From positions 1 through 64,000 of the forward strand of contig NZ_JAGWDK010000015.1 in the NCBI RefSeq assembly GCF_018398875.1: DNA of 64,000 nt. Direction: 5' to 3'. Origin of the DNA: Bradyrhizobium sp. sGM-13 (lineage in GTDB: Bacteria; Pseudomonadota; Alphaproteobacteria; Rhizobiales; Xanthobacteraceae). Both the position numbers and the translations under genes were made by a program. Positions 54,334-63,981 of the stretch are shown here, one piece after another; positions within the stretch are counted from its first letter, which is position 1, and each line of letters starts with the position of its first letter. Under the pieces are notes generated by a model. That model saw only the letters and a list, made by a program, of their open reading frames with translations, did no database searches and was not told where the DNA came from.

Positions 54334-57039
54334 ATGGCTGACAGCAACCGGCAGGCAGGACGGAAGAATTCGATTCCGGCGCAGGCCTTCGTCTGTCTGC
54401 TCGCCATTGCTGCGCCGTGCGGGCCGGCGTGGGGGGCCGCATCCTCCAGCGGCTATGCGGCGGCGAGCTATATCGGGGAATTCGATTCCACCATGGTCTG
54501 GGAGCTCCTGATCGGCGGGATCGTCGTCGCCTCCTTCCTGGCCGCGATTGGCATCTGGATTTTGTCGGCGCTGCGCGGGGCGAAGCGCGCGCAATTGCAG
54601 CGCAGCGCGTTCATCAGTTCGGCGCTCAACAATCTCAACCAGGGCGTGATGATGACCAACGCGCAAAACCGCGTGGTCTTCTGCAACGACCGTTTCCTCG
54701 AAATGTACGGGCTGAGCCGCACTGAGATTTCGAGCAGCATGACCGGCCGCGAACTGCTCGAACTGCGGCGCGAGCGGGGACTGCTCAATCTCACCGTCGA
54801 AGAGTTCGGCAACCTTGCACGCCGCCCGGAAGGTGTCGTCACCGAACTGCCGAACGGCCGATCGGTGTTGTCGAAGATCTTCCGCCTGCCCAATGGCGGG
54901 ACGATCGGAACGCATGAGGATTGCACCGAGCAGCGCCAGTTGTCGCGCAAGCTGGCATCGACCACCAAGTTTCTGGAATCGGTGCTCGACAACGTTCCGG
55001 TCTGTGTCGCCGCCAAGAACATCGAGGACGGCCGCTATATCTTCGCCAACCGTGCGTTCGAGCGATTCTCGCGCTTCTCCCGCGATCACATCATCGGCAA
55101 GCGCGCCGACGAGATCTTCACGCCCGAAACCGCAAAGAGCATCGAGGCGGCGGACCAGGCGGCGCTGAACGCGCCGGAAGGTTACCAGCGCAGCGAATAC
55201 GTCGTCGAACGGGGCGATAACAGACGCGTTCTCTCCTCCAACCGCGTGGTTGCGCGCAACGAGAACAACAAGCCGGAATTCCTGATCGCGCTGTTCGACG
55301 ACGTCACCGACCGCCGGTCACTGTCGCGCGAACTCGAAAACACCAAGAAATTCCTCGAGCTGGTGGTCGACAACATCCCGGTATCACTGATCGTGGAGCG
55401 CGTCAGCGATGGGCGCTACCTGCTCGCCAACCGCAGCGCCGAAACCATTCTCAATCGCCGCCGCGAGGATGCCACCGGCCTGACCGCTACCGACATCTTC
55501 AATCCGCGCGAAGCCAAGCTGATCATCGCGCGCGACGAGGCCGCGATCAAGAAGCGCGGCCTGCTCACCGAGGAGCACCCGATATCCACCAAGGACGGGC
55601 TGCGGCTGTTCCTGACCCGCCGCATGACGGTGCTCGACGAGGCCGGCGAGCCGCAATATCTGATTAAGACCCATGAGGACGTCACCGATCGCCGCCAGAC
55701 CGAGTCGCGGATGGCGCACATGGCCTACCATGACGGCCTGACGGATCTGCCGAACCGCGCCGCCTTCCTGCAGGCGCTGGCCCAGATGATCGAGGCCTGT
55801 GCCGGCACGGACGAGGAATTCGCGGTGCTGTGCGTCGACCTCGACGGCTTGAAGGAAATCAACGATGTGTTCGGCCACGCGACGGGCGACAAGCTCCTGA
55901 TCGAGGTTGGGGGCCGCATCCAGGCCTGCGCCCGGGGTGGCGTGGTGGCCCGGCTCTCCGGCGACGAGTTCGGTCTGATCATCGACGGCAAACAGCCGGA
56001 GGCGGGCAAGGCACTTGCCGAAAAACTCGCGCAGACGATGTCCGACGAGTTCGTGATCGACGGCAAGTCGGTGCGGACCGGGGTGACGACCGGCATCTCG
56101 GTATTTCCGCATAATGGTTCGGATGCGGCTTCGCTGCTGGCCAATTCCGGCGCGGCGCTGTTCCGCGCCAAGCAGAAGTCGCGTGGCTCGATCAGCATTT
56201 TCGAACCGGAGATGGACCAGCAGATCCGCGACCGCCGCGTGCTGCACCAGGATCTCTCGATGGCGATCAGGAACGGGGAATTGTCGCTGTACTACCAGCC
56301 GCAGGCCGCGGCGGGCTCGACGATCGCTGACAGCAAGGTCATCGGCTTCGAGGCGCTGGCGCGCTGGATACATCCGGTGCGCGGCTTCGTGTCACCAGGC
56401 GATTTCATTCCACTTGCCGAAGAAAGCGGCCTGATCGTCGAAATGGGCGTCTGGATCCTGCGCGAAGCCTGCCGGGAGGCTGCCTCCTGGCCGGTGCCGA
56501 TGCAGATCGCCGTCAACCTGTCGCCAGCGCAATTCATGCATGGCGATTTGGTCAGCTTGGTGCATTCGATCCTGCTCGAGACTGGCCTCGCGCCCGACCG
56601 GCTCGAGCTCGAAATCACCGAAGGCGTGCTGATCGAGGATTTTGACCGCGGTCTGGCACTGCTGCGGCGGCTGAAGGCGCTCGGCGTGCGCATCTCGATG
56701 GACGATTTCGGTTCCGGCTATTCCTCGCTGAGCTATCTGCAGGCCTTCCCGTTCGACAAGATCAAGATCGACCGCGCCTTCGTCATGAATCTCGGGCGCA
56801 ATCCGCAATCGGCGGCGATCGTGCGCGCCGTCATCGATCTCGGCCACGGCCTCGAAATGTCGATTGTTGCCGAAGGCGTGGAGACCCAGGAACAGCTCGG
56901 CTTCCTCGCCGACGAGGGCTGCGACGCGGTGCAGGGCTATTTCCTCGGCAAGCCCCAGCCTATCGGGCACTACGCCGGGCTGGTCGGCCGCAGTGCCGCA
57001 AATCCCGTCGAGACTGCACGCAAGCTCGCCAGCGCCTGA
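54334..57039 (+). CDS. Membrane PAS-GGDEF-EAL c-di-GMP protein
   Basis: The 901-residue protein has an N-terminal signal-like segment (about 17-35), a membrane helix (about 55-75, LIGGIVVASFLAAIGIWI), three PAS-type domains (about 88-205, 205-335 and 335-450: LNNLNQGVMMTNAQNRVVFC, VLDNVPVCVAAKNIEDGRYI, VVDNIPVSLIVERVSDGRYL), a GGDEF domain whose signature reads LSGDEFG (about 540), and an intact-looking EAL domain (about 625-880: FEALARWIHP, MDDFGSGYSSLSYL, KIDRAFV). The Gly-to-Ser change in the GGDEF motif suggests altered or lost cyclase activity; net phosphodiesterase is the likelier role. Confidence 0.93.
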   Translation: MADSNRQAGRKNSIPAQAFVCLLAIAAPCGPAWGAASSSGYAAASYIGEFDSTMVWELLIGGIVVASFLAAIGIWILSALRGAKRAQLQRSAFISSALNNLNQGVMMTNAQNRVVFCNDRFLEMYGLSRTEISSSMTGRELLELRRERGLLNLTVEEFGNLARRPEGVVTELPNGRSVLSKIFRLPNGGTIGTHEDCTEQRQLSRKLASTTKFLESVLDNVPVCVAAKNIEDGRYIFANRAFERFSRFSRDHIIGKRADEIFTPETAKSIEAADQAALNAPEGYQRSEYVVERGDNRRVLSSNRVVARNENNKPEFLIALFDDVTDRRSLSRELENTKKFLELVVDNIPVSLIVERVSDGRYLLANRSAETILNRRREDATGLTATDIFNPREAKLIIARDEAAIKKRGLLTEEHPISTKDGLRLFLTRRMTVLDEAGEPQYLIKTHEDVTDRRQTESRMAHMAYHDGLTDLPNRAAFLQALAQMIEACAGTDEEFAVLCVDLDGLKEINDVFGHATGDKLLIEVGGRIQACARGGVVARLSGDEFGLIIDGKQPEAGKALAEKLAQTMSDEFVIDGKSVRTGVTTGISVFPHNGSDAASLLANSGAALFRAKQKSRGSISIFEPEMDQQIRDRRVLHQDLSMAIRNGELSLYYQPQAAAGSTIADSKVIGFEALARWIHPVRGFVSPGDFIPLAEESGLIVEMGVWILREACREAASWPVPMQIAVNLSPAQFMHGDLVSLVHSILLETGLAPDRLELEITEGVLIEDFDRGLALLRRLKALGVRISMDDFGSGYSSLSYLQAFPFDKIKIDRAFVMNLGRNPQSAAIVRAVIDLGHGLEMSIVAEGVETQEQLGFLADEGCDAVQGYFLGKPQPIGHYAGLVGRSAANPVETARKLASA

Positions 57040-57442
57040 TTTCGCGAAGCTGCCTCATCCTGCTCTCACGACCGATCATGCCAACGGCTGCGTGACCTCG
57101 CGGGCTGTTCGGATGTGAGCTTCGACCGCGCCCTGGCTTGCCTTCCATTGCGGCCCTGGCTATTTTTGCAGCCTATCTGATCGAGAAAGGAGGGCTGCGC
57201 GGTGACGACATTTTTCCGGCACTATCGCCAGCGTGGCCCCGTCAACGCCCTGCAAATGCGTTTGCAGGGCTGACCAGAGACCTTTCGCAAATCTCTTCCT
57301 GGTCTGCCCCGTCGCAATGCGGCGTCGAACGTCTGCTCGCTCGCGCTTGCATTTTCGGTAACTCGCCGCGCTCCGACACCAACATCCGATGATGGCTGCA
57401 TGCCCCGGACGTCGTGATCGCCGGCAAGACCAGGGATAGATC
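57040..57442. other. Intergenic region upstream of the ABC-F gene
   Basis: No convincing gene; a weak open frame at 57138-57392 lacks a good start and normal composition. A perfect hairpin lies at 57247-57270. The long leader before an ABC-F gene could hold regulatory structure. Confidence 0.5.
57247..57270 (+). promoter_or_regulatory. Perfect hairpin in the ABC-F leader
   Basis: GCCCTGCAAA and TTTGCAGGGC (10-base perfect stem) enclose a TGCG loop, 173 bases before the ABC-F ATG. No T-tract follows, so it is not a standard terminator. Confidence 0.45.
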
Positions 57443-58969
57443 ATGACCGTCATCAATATCCGCAATCTCGGCGTGACGCTGAATGCTCCGCTGTTTTCCC
57501 GACTGAACCTTGTCGTTAATGCCGGTGACCGTATCGGGCTCGTCGCAGCCAATGGCCGCGGCAAATCCACGCTGCTGCGCTGTATTGCCGGCCTGATGGA
57601 GCCAGGGGAAGGCGAGGTCACCAGATCGCGAGGACTGACCATCGGGTATGTCGAGCAGGAGGTGCCGTCCATGCTGATGGATACGCCGTTTGATGCGGCG
57701 GTGCTTGAGGCGCTGCCCGTCGACCGACGGGCAAGCGAAAGCTGGCGAGTCGAAATGGCCCTGGAGTCGCTGGAGGTGCCTGAGGCGCTGCGGCGGAGGC
57801 CGCTGAAGCAACTGAGCGGCGGCTGGCAGCGGCTTGCCTTGCTTGCCCGCGTCGTAGTGACCGAGGTCGACGTGTTGTTGCTCGACGAGCCAACCAACCA
57901 TCTGGACCTCGCCCGAATCCGTCAGCTTGAAAATTGGCTGAACGCGCTGCCGCGCGACTTGCCGTTCGTGATAGCGAGCCATGACCGTGCCTTTCTCGAC
58001 GCGACCACGAACCGCACGGTATTCTTGCGACCCGAGCAGTCACAAATATTTTCGTTGCCCTATACTCGGGCCCGCGCCGCGCTCAGCGAGGTGGATGCAT
58101 CGGATGAGCGGCGCTACCAACGTGACGTAAAGGCGGCCCAGCAGCTTCGCCAGCGCGCTGCAAAGCTCAACAATATCGGGGTCAATTCCGGTAGCGACCT
58201 CCTGTTGCAAAAGACGAAGCAACTGAAGCAGCGGGCCGAAGAGCTGGAAGATTCAGCAAAGCCCGCGCACCTGGAGCGATCTGCAGGGACGATCAAGCTG
58301 GCCAATCGCGGAACGCATGCCAAGCTTTTGATTGCGCTGGACGATGCCGCCGTCGCCGCCCCGGACGGCAGGTTGCTGTTCAAGACCGGCAAGCAGTTCG
58401 TCTGCAAGGGAGACCGGATCGTGCTCTTGGGATCGAACGGGGCGGGCAAGACCCGGCTTGTCGCGATGCTGCGTCAGGCGATCGAAAACCCGGAAGCTAT
58501 GCAGGCCGGTATCAAGGTTACGCAGTCGCTTGCTCTCGGCTATTGCGGCCAGGATCTTGCCGATCTTGCCGATGCAGACACGCCGATGCGCACGATCGTC
58601 AGCCGATTTGACGTTGGTGATCAGCGGGCACGCGCATTGCTCGCCGGCGCAGGCCTGTCGGTTGCGATGCAGAGCCGTCCGATCGGCCGGCTTTCCGGCG
58701 GACAGAAGGCGCGTCTCGGGATGCTCTTGCTGCGGCTTGCCCAGCCAAACTTCTATCTGCTCGATGAGCCAACCAATCACCTGGACATTGAGGGGCAGGA
58801 GGCGCTGGAAGACGAATTGCTGGAGCATCAGGCAAGCTGCTTGCTGGTTTCACATGATCGCAACTTCATGCGCGCGGTAGGAAACCGGTTTTGGCTGATC
58901 GAAAAAAAGAAGCTGGTGGAACTGGAGGGACCGGAGCGCTTCTTCGTATCGATCGGCGCAACCGGCTGA
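57443..58969 (+). CDS. ABC-F family ATPase
   Basis: A 508-residue protein with two ABC cassettes and no membrane domain, the ABC-F layout of ribosome-acting factors. Cassette 1 has Walker A AANGRGKS (about 35-42), signature LSGGWQRLAL and Walker B VLLLDEPTNHLD. Cassette 2 has GSNGAGKT, LSGGQKARLG and FYLLDEPTNHLD. The linker (about 210-285, Arg/Lys/Gln-rich, QQLRQRAAKLNN) is the ribosome-probing PtIM. Cassette 1 signature is slightly non-standard (W in GGW). It acts either in translation rescue or antibiotic protection; no resistance subclass can be assigned. Confidence 0.9.
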   Translation: MTVINIRNLGVTLNAPLFSRLNLVVNAGDRIGLVAANGRGKSTLLRCIAGLMEPGEGEVTRSRGLTIGYVEQEVPSMLMDTPFDAAVLEALPVDRRASESWRVEMALESLEVPEALRRRPLKQLSGGWQRLALLARVVVTEVDVLLLDEPTNHLDLARIRQLENWLNALPRDLPFVIASHDRAFLDATTNRTVFLRPEQSQIFSLPYTRARAALSEVDASDERRYQRDVKAAQQLRQRAAKLNNIGVNSGSDLLLQKTKQLKQRAEELEDSAKPAHLERSAGTIKLANRGTHAKLLIALDDAAVAAPDGRLLFKTGKQFVCKGDRIVLLGSNGAGKTRLVAMLRQAIENPEAMQAGIKVTQSLALGYCGQDLADLADADTPMRTIVSRFDVGDQRARALLAGAGLSVAMQSRPIGRLSGGQKARLGMLLLRLAQPNFYLLDEPTNHLDIEGQEALEDELLEHQASCLLVSHDRNFMRAVGNRFWLIEKKKLVELEGPERFFVSIGATG

Positions 58970-59062
58970 GCGGCGCTTGATTCATTTCCAGGAGCGGCAT
59001 CTATTTTTGGCCATCATGACCGAGTGTAGTGAAATCGGCTTCTCTCCAGTCACCCATAGCGT

Positions 59063-60523
59063 ATGGCGGACTACGATCTCGCGATCATTGGCGGCGGGTT
59101 GAACGGCGTCAGCATCGCGCGGGACGCCGCCGGCCGCGGCCTGCGCGTCATCCTGCTGGAGCAGGGCGATCTCGCCGCGGGTGCCTCGTCGGCCTCGCCG
59201 CGGCTGATTCACGGCGATCTGGCAAGCCTGGAGCGCCGGCACTTCTTGCGGGTTCGGACGGCGCTCGCCGAGCGCGATATCTGGCTCAGGATCGCGCCGC
59301 ATCTGGTGCGCCCGAAGCGCTTTGCGATTCCCGCCCATTCGGATGAACGCCCGGACTGGCAGTTGCGTTCATGGCTTCTGTTGTACGACCGGCTGGCCTC
59401 GCGCAGCGGTCTGCCGGCCTCGGCGACTGTCGACGTCACGCATCATCCGATCGGCAACGCGCTGAAGCGGCCGTTCGGCACCGCCTTTGAGTATTCCGAC
59501 TGTGTCGTGGACGATTCCCGGCTGGTGGTGCTCACGGCCGTCGATGCCGCGGCCCGCGGCGCGGTGATTCGCACCGGCGCGCGCTGCACCCGGGCCGAAC
59601 GGGGCAAGGAATGGCGGCTGGTGACGATCGATCGCGGCTTTCGCCAGGTGATCACGGCAAGGGCGATCGTCAACGCCAGCGGCGCCTGGACGTCGTCCGT
59701 CGCCGAGACGGTGTTGCGCGTGCCGCCGCCGAAGGTTGCCGCCGAGCAGATGGACCAGATCGTGGTCCGTCGTCTGTTCGATAGCGACAATATCTATGTA
59801 TTCCAGAACCGCGATGGACGGCTGATTTTCGCCAGCCCCTATGAGCGCGATTTTACCCTGATCGGCACCGCCAACCATGCTTTCAAGGGCGATCCCGCCA
59901 TCGTTGCGATGGCGGCCGGTGACGTCGCCTATCTCTGCGATGCGGCGAACCGCTATTTCCGCGAGCGGATCGAGACGGTCGATGTGGTGCGTACGCTTTC
60001 CGGGGCCAACATGGTGCGGAACGCCGCGAGCGGACGCGACGGGGCGATGACGCTCGACCACGGCCGCGGAAGAGCGCCGCTGCTCACGGTGTTCGGCGGC
60101 GACGTCACGACGTCGCGGCTGCGCGCAGAGCAAGCGGTCTCGAAGCTGACGCCGTTCTATCCGATGTCGCCGCGCTGGACCGCGACGGCGCCGCTGCCCG
60201 GCGGTGATTTTACCTGGGACCGCTTCGACGACGAAGTCGACGAAGTGCGCGAGCGCTGGCGATTTCTCGGCGAGGATCAAGCGCGGCGCCTGGTCGCGGC
60301 CTACGGCTCGAACGTCAAGGCGATCCTGGGCGACGCCAAGGAGCGCGGCGACCTCGGCCTTGCTTTCGGACCGGAATTGACGGGCGCAGAGGTCCGCTAT
60401 CTTATGCAGCGGGAATGGGCGCGTTTTCCGGACGATGTCTTGTGGCGACGCTCGAAGCTTGGCCTCACCATGCTGCCGGAGGACCGCGACGCGCTGGCGG
60501 CGTTCATGGCGGCGGCCATGTGA
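59063..60523 (+). CDS. glpD: Aerobic glycerol-3-phosphate dehydrogenase GlpD
   Basis: Membrane-associated FAD enzyme oxidising glycerol-3-phosphate to dihydroxyacetone phosphate and feeding electrons to ubiquinone. The 486-residue protein begins with the FAD motif LAIIGGGLNGVSIARDAAGRG, then LEQGDLAAGASSASPRLIHG, and a mid-protein NASGAWT and YVFQNRDGRLIFASPYERDF segment. The C-terminal GlpD domain (about 395-486) has RWRFLGEDQARRLVAAYGSN. No glpK, glpF or glpR is near. The downstream cyclase gene starts 15 bases after its stop. Confidence 0.94.
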   Translation: MADYDLAIIGGGLNGVSIARDAAGRGLRVILLEQGDLAAGASSASPRLIHGDLASLERRHFLRVRTALAERDIWLRIAPHLVRPKRFAIPAHSDERPDWQLRSWLLLYDRLASRSGLPASATVDVTHHPIGNALKRPFGTAFEYSDCVVDDSRLVVLTAVDAAARGAVIRTGARCTRAERGKEWRLVTIDRGFRQVITARAIVNASGAWTSSVAETVLRVPPPKVAAEQMDQIVVRRLFDSDNIYVFQNRDGRLIFASPYERDFTLIGTANHAFKGDPAIVAMAAGDVAYLCDAANRYFRERIETVDVVRTLSGANMVRNAASGRDGAMTLDHGRGRAPLLTVFGGDVTTSRLRAEQAVSKLTPFYPMSPRWTATAPLPGGDFTWDRFDDEVDEVRERWRFLGEDQARRLVAAYGSNVKAILGDAKERGDLGLAFGPELTGAEVRYLMQREWARFPDDVLWRRSKLGLTMLPEDRDALAAFMAAAM

Positions 60524-60538
60524 GGAAATGGATCGGAT

Positions 60539-61555
60539 ATGCGGTACGCGATCTTGCCAACATTCTTCCTGGCAATAGGTGGCCTAATCGCAGGACTGGC
60601 CTACCGCTACCTCGTCAATGATCCGATCGAAGCTACGTTGCCAAACTATCTCCGGAGCAGCTTCCACGGAATGGGCATGACGCTGGCCGGACGGGGCGTT
60701 CATCTCTACTTCACGTCGCGACGCAACGAATGGGTCAGCAAATGGCCGCTGCTGGCGGATCTGGCGGTGCGCTCCGCGGCCATGGCCATCGTCGTTGCGA
60801 GTGCCGCGCTGATCCTACAGGCGGCGCTCTATGGCGAATGGATCGAGACGAAGTGGCTGATTGAACAATTTCCTCTGATCGTTGCGATCGGCTTCGTAGG
60901 CTCCATGCTTATTGGGTCAGCCTTCGAGCTGACGCGCCTGGTCGGCAGCCGCGTGCTGTTCAACGTAGCGCTCGGGCGATACCGAAGCCCGGTGCGGGAA
61001 GCGCGCGTGCTGATGTTTCTCGATCTCGCAGGTTCGACCTCGCTCGCCGAGACGATGGGCGAATTGCGCGTGCAGGGCCTGCTCACCCGCTTCTTCTTCG
61101 ACATCGATGGTGCGATCGTCGCGCATGGCGGCGAGGTTCACGCCTATGTCGGCGATGAAGTCATTGTGACGTGGCCGCTCGATGAGAGGATGTCGGCGGG
61201 CCGCTGCATCGACTGCTTCTTCGCGATTGCCGACAGCATCGCTGACAAAGCGGACGCCTACAGGCAGGAGTTCGGCATAGTGCCGAGCTTCCGCGCCGGC
61301 CTGCATGCCGGTTATGTGGTGATCAGCGAGTGCGGCAGCTCACGCCGCCAGCTTGCCTATTTCGGCGATACCGTGAACGTGACGGCGCGGCTGCAGGAGC
61401 ACTGCAAGGAAGTTGGCCGGAACTTGCTGGTGTCTTCCGACCTGCTGCGCCACATGAAGCTGAAGCCGGCCTTCACCGCCGAAGCGCTCGGCGAAGTTCG
61501 CTTGCGGGGGCGGGCGGCGGCAATCGAGGTGTTTGCCGTCGAACGACGTGGCTGA
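60539..61555 (+). CDS. Membrane-bound class III adenylate/guanylate cyclase
   Basis: A 338-residue protein with four hydrophobic segments (about 3-22, 38-58, 70-100, 115-140) and a C-terminal class III cyclase catalytic domain (about 150-320). The metal-binding aspartates are in LMFLDLAGSTSLAE (about 163) and HAYVGDEVIVTWPL, and the DTVNVTARLQEHC segment holds the transition-state Asn-x3-Arg. It produces cAMP or cGMP; the substrate cannot be told from sequence alone. Likely co-transcribed with glpD. Confidence 0.9.
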   Translation: MRYAILPTFFLAIGGLIAGLAYRYLVNDPIEATLPNYLRSSFHGMGMTLAGRGVHLYFTSRRNEWVSKWPLLADLAVRSAAMAIVVASAALILQAALYGEWIETKWLIEQFPLIVAIGFVGSMLIGSAFELTRLVGSRVLFNVALGRYRSPVREARVLMFLDLAGSTSLAETMGELRVQGLLTRFFFDIDGAIVAHGGEVHAYVGDEVIVTWPLDERMSAGRCIDCFFAIADSIADKADAYRQEFGIVPSFRAGLHAGYVVISECGSSRRQLAYFGDTVNVTARLQEHCKEVGRNLLVSSDLLRHMKLKPAFTAEALGEVRLRGRAAAIEVFAVERRG

Positions 61556-61579
61556 TCGTCGCGACCTGCTTGACCTCGC

Positions 61580-62890
61580 CTAGTTTCGCTGCGCCTGCCG
61601 CGACCAGGCCTCGTCACGCGCCGAAGGCCTACGGTCAAGCCGGGCTGAGATGCGGCTCGCGGCTGCTTCGCCGCGACCGGCGCGAAGGTACGCCACGATC
61701 AGCGTGTCCTCCCACAATTCGCGCTGGGCGTGGCTGCCGCCGATCCGCGTCAACTCGGCAAGGGCCGGTTCGAGCAGGCGGATCGCTTCCGCATTGTCGC
61801 CTTCCGCAAACGCCCGGATACCGCGGCAGAGGTCGATGGCAGCCTGCCCCGGCAACAGCTTGCCGTCGGCTGCGCGTGTTTCGAGCTGCGCCAGTCGCGT
61901 TTCCAGCGCATCGCTGCCGGTCATTGCGGTAGCCAGCGCAAAATGAACGTCGGCAAAATGCGCGCCGGCTTGCGGAAAGTACTTTTCGCCATAGGCGGCG
62001 ATATCCCGCCAATGCGCCTCCAGCCCGGTCTGGCCGGCCAGCGCAAGCCGCCACAGCAGCGAGGCGCCGTCGGTGAAGATGTTCAGCGGCGGATACGGCC
62101 GGTCCGCCGGCTTGATATGCTGCTCGTAGATCGCAAGCGCGCCGTCGAGATCGCCGGCGTCGAGCAAGGTCAACGCGATATGCCAGGCCAGGTGCCCATG
62201 CAGAAAGCTCTGGCGGTCATGCGCGGGCATCCATTGCGAAAGGAAGCGGCGGCCGGCTTCCATGTCGCCTTGCTCGAACATCGCATGCGAGAGGCCATGC
62301 GCCGCGTTGGCGTTGGCCGACCGCAGCCCCATCGCGCGCTCGGACAGGCTCCGGCCGGTGGAGAGATTTCCCGCCTCGGTGTGCGACCAACCGAGGTAGC
62401 TGACAAACCACCAGTCCTCGCCATAATGGCGTGCGTGGCGTTCGCAGATCGCGAGCTTGGCCGCGTCGTGATCGGGACGGCCCGAGAACGCGTAGAGACC
62501 GAACGCGCCGAGCAGGATCGACAGCACCTGCGCATCGCGCGGATATTCGTCGAGATGCGCCTCGGCACCGGTCACCGCGATCTTCGGCTTGCCCTCGATC
62601 ACGGCGGCCATGATCTCGACATGGCTTTTTTCGCGCGGGGTGGCGCCGGCGGCCAGTTCGCGGGCTTGCGCCGCGACCGCACGCGCCTTGCTACCCTCCA
62701 TGTTGAGCTGATGCAGCCGGGCGCGGCCGATATGCGCCAGCGCAAAGCCGGGATCTTCCGCAATCGCCTTGTCAAAGGCGTCCTCGGCACCATGCCACGC
62801 CGACAGCATGCAGTCGACGCCGTCGCGATAATGCGCCGCGGCGCGATCCGAGGCGGTGGTCAGTGGAAGATCGTACCTGTCCCGGTTCAT
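61580..62890 (-). CDS. TPR-repeat protein (TTC38 family)
   Basis: A 436-residue soluble helical protein. It begins MNRDRYDLPLTTASDRAAAH and matches the TTC38-like family: AEDAFDKAIAEDPGFALAHIGRA repeats, WWFVSYLGWSHTEAGNLSTG, ANAAHGLSHAMFEQGDMEAGR and HLAWHIALTLLDAGDLDGAL. No signal peptide or catalytic motif. Its function is unknown. The frame stays open upstream into the LysR gene, but the ATG at 62890 starts the family homology. LysR precedes it on the same strand by 36 bases. Confidence 0.88.
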   Translation of the reverse strand: MNRDRYDLPLTTASDRAAAHYRDGVDCMLSAWHGAEDAFDKAIAEDPGFALAHIGRARLHQLNMEGSKARAVAAQARELAAGATPREKSHVEIMAAVIEGKPKIAVTGAEAHLDEYPRDAQVLSILLGAFGLYAFSGRPDHDAAKLAICERHARHYGEDWWFVSYLGWSHTEAGNLSTGRSLSERAMGLRSANANAAHGLSHAMFEQGDMEAGRRFLSQWMPAHDRQSFLHGHLAWHIALTLLDAGDLDGALAIYEQHIKPADRPYPPLNIFTDGASLLWRLALAGQTGLEAHWRDIAAYGEKYFPQAGAHFADVHFALATAMTGSDALETRLAQLETRAADGKLLPGQAAIDLCRGIRAFAEGDNAEAIRLLEPALAELTRIGGSHAQRELWEDTLIVAYLRAGRGEAAASRISARLDRRPSARDEAWSRQAQRN

Positions 62891-62925
62891 TGTTCTTATT
62901 CCCTCGTGCGAGGATGTGGCGGCAG

Positions 62926-63849
62926 CTACGCCGCCTTTGGTCCGAGCTTCTGCAAACGACGATGGTCTTGCGCTGCTTCGGCCAGCAACCAATCTTGAAA
63001 CAGCTTGATTTTGGGCAGGCCGGAAGTGGCTTTCGGGCAGACGATCCAGTATGTCCTGGAAAGTCGGCTGGCATCCCCGAACGGCCGAACAAGACGCCCG
63101 CTGATGAGGTCCCACGCAGCAAGAGTGGTGCGAGCGAGCGCTATTCCTTGGCCGTCGACCGCGGCATCGATAACCATGCTGGCGCGGTTCAACACGGGCC
63201 CTTGCGAGGGCTCTGAGTCTGCAACACCGGCAGCCTCGAGCCACCTGGTCCACGCCTTGCGATCGTCGAGGTGAAGCAACGGAAATTTCAGGACATCCGA
63301 AGGCCGGGCGAGACGCTGGCGCCCCGTAAGGAGCTTGGGACTGCAGACGGCGAATAGTTGCTCCGGAGATAGCCGTATCACATCGTGTCCAGGCCAATTG
63401 CCGTCGCCATGCCGCACGGCGAGATCGACGTCCTCGCGGGCGAAATCGACGTGGTGCATGGTTGCCGAAATCCGCAGATCGATTTCGGGGTGGGCCTCGG
63501 AAAAGCGGCCGAGTCTGTGTACCAGCCACTTGGCAGCGAAGTCCGGCGACGTGCTGACGGTCAGAACACCTGAACTCTGGCGTTGCATCAGGCGCTCGGT
63601 GCCGACGGCAATACGGTCGAGCGCATCGCGCACCACGCCGAGATAATCGCGGCCTGCGCCGGTGATCACCAGTCGCTGGCGTTCGCGGTTGAAGAGCTTG
63701 ATGCCGAGTTCCGCCTCCAACCCCTTTACCTGATGGCTGACGGCTCCTTGTGTGACGCACAGCTCCTCCGCGGCGCGCGTAAAACTCTCATGCCGAGCCG
63801 CGGCTTCGAAGGCTTTGAGTGCGTTCAGCGGCGGCAGGCGGCGAAGCAT
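62926..63849 (-). CDS. LysR-family transcriptional regulator (GcvA-like)
   Basis: A 307-residue protein with the typical N-terminal winged HTH (about 6-65): LNALKAFEAAARHESFTRAAEELCVTQGAVSHQVKGLE. The substrate-binding fold (about 92-300) includes LTVSTSPDFAAKWLVHRLGRF, as in the GcvA subgroup. It likely controls the divergent gene starting at 63982 and the downstream TPR gene. Effector unknown. Confidence 0.92.
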   Translation of the reverse strand: MLRRLPPLNALKAFEAAARHESFTRAAEELCVTQGAVSHQVKGLEAELGIKLFNRERQRLVITGAGRDYLGVVRDALDRIAVGTERLMQRQSSGVLTVSTSPDFAAKWLVHRLGRFSEAHPEIDLRISATMHHVDFAREDVDLAVRHGDGNWPGHDVIRLSPEQLFAVCSPKLLTGRQRLARPSDVLKFPLLHLDDRKAWTRWLEAAGVADSEPSQGPVLNRASMVIDAAVDGQGIALARTTLAAWDLISGRLVRPFGDASRLSRTYWIVCPKATSGLPKIKLFQDWLLAEAAQDHRRLQKLGPKAA

Positions 63850-63981
63850 GGTCTGACCTTCATGAGAAAAACTAGGGCAGGATAGAGAAACGATGCTTTG
63901 CGGACAAGCCTAGGCTGGTCCTATTGATCCGGCTTCTTGCCGTGGCTCGAAAGGAGGCCAGGGCGCTTTTGGAGCTTCATT

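Noticed and set aside
57138..57392. Possible 84-residue gene before the ABC-F gene
   Set aside because: It has no convincing ribosome binding site, an irregular composition and a hairpin in its middle; more likely intergenic.
62891..63760. In-frame upstream extension of the TPR gene to 726 residues
   Set aside because: The extension lies inside the LysR gene on the same strand in another frame and has an Arg-rich, shadow-like composition; the family N terminus begins at 62890.
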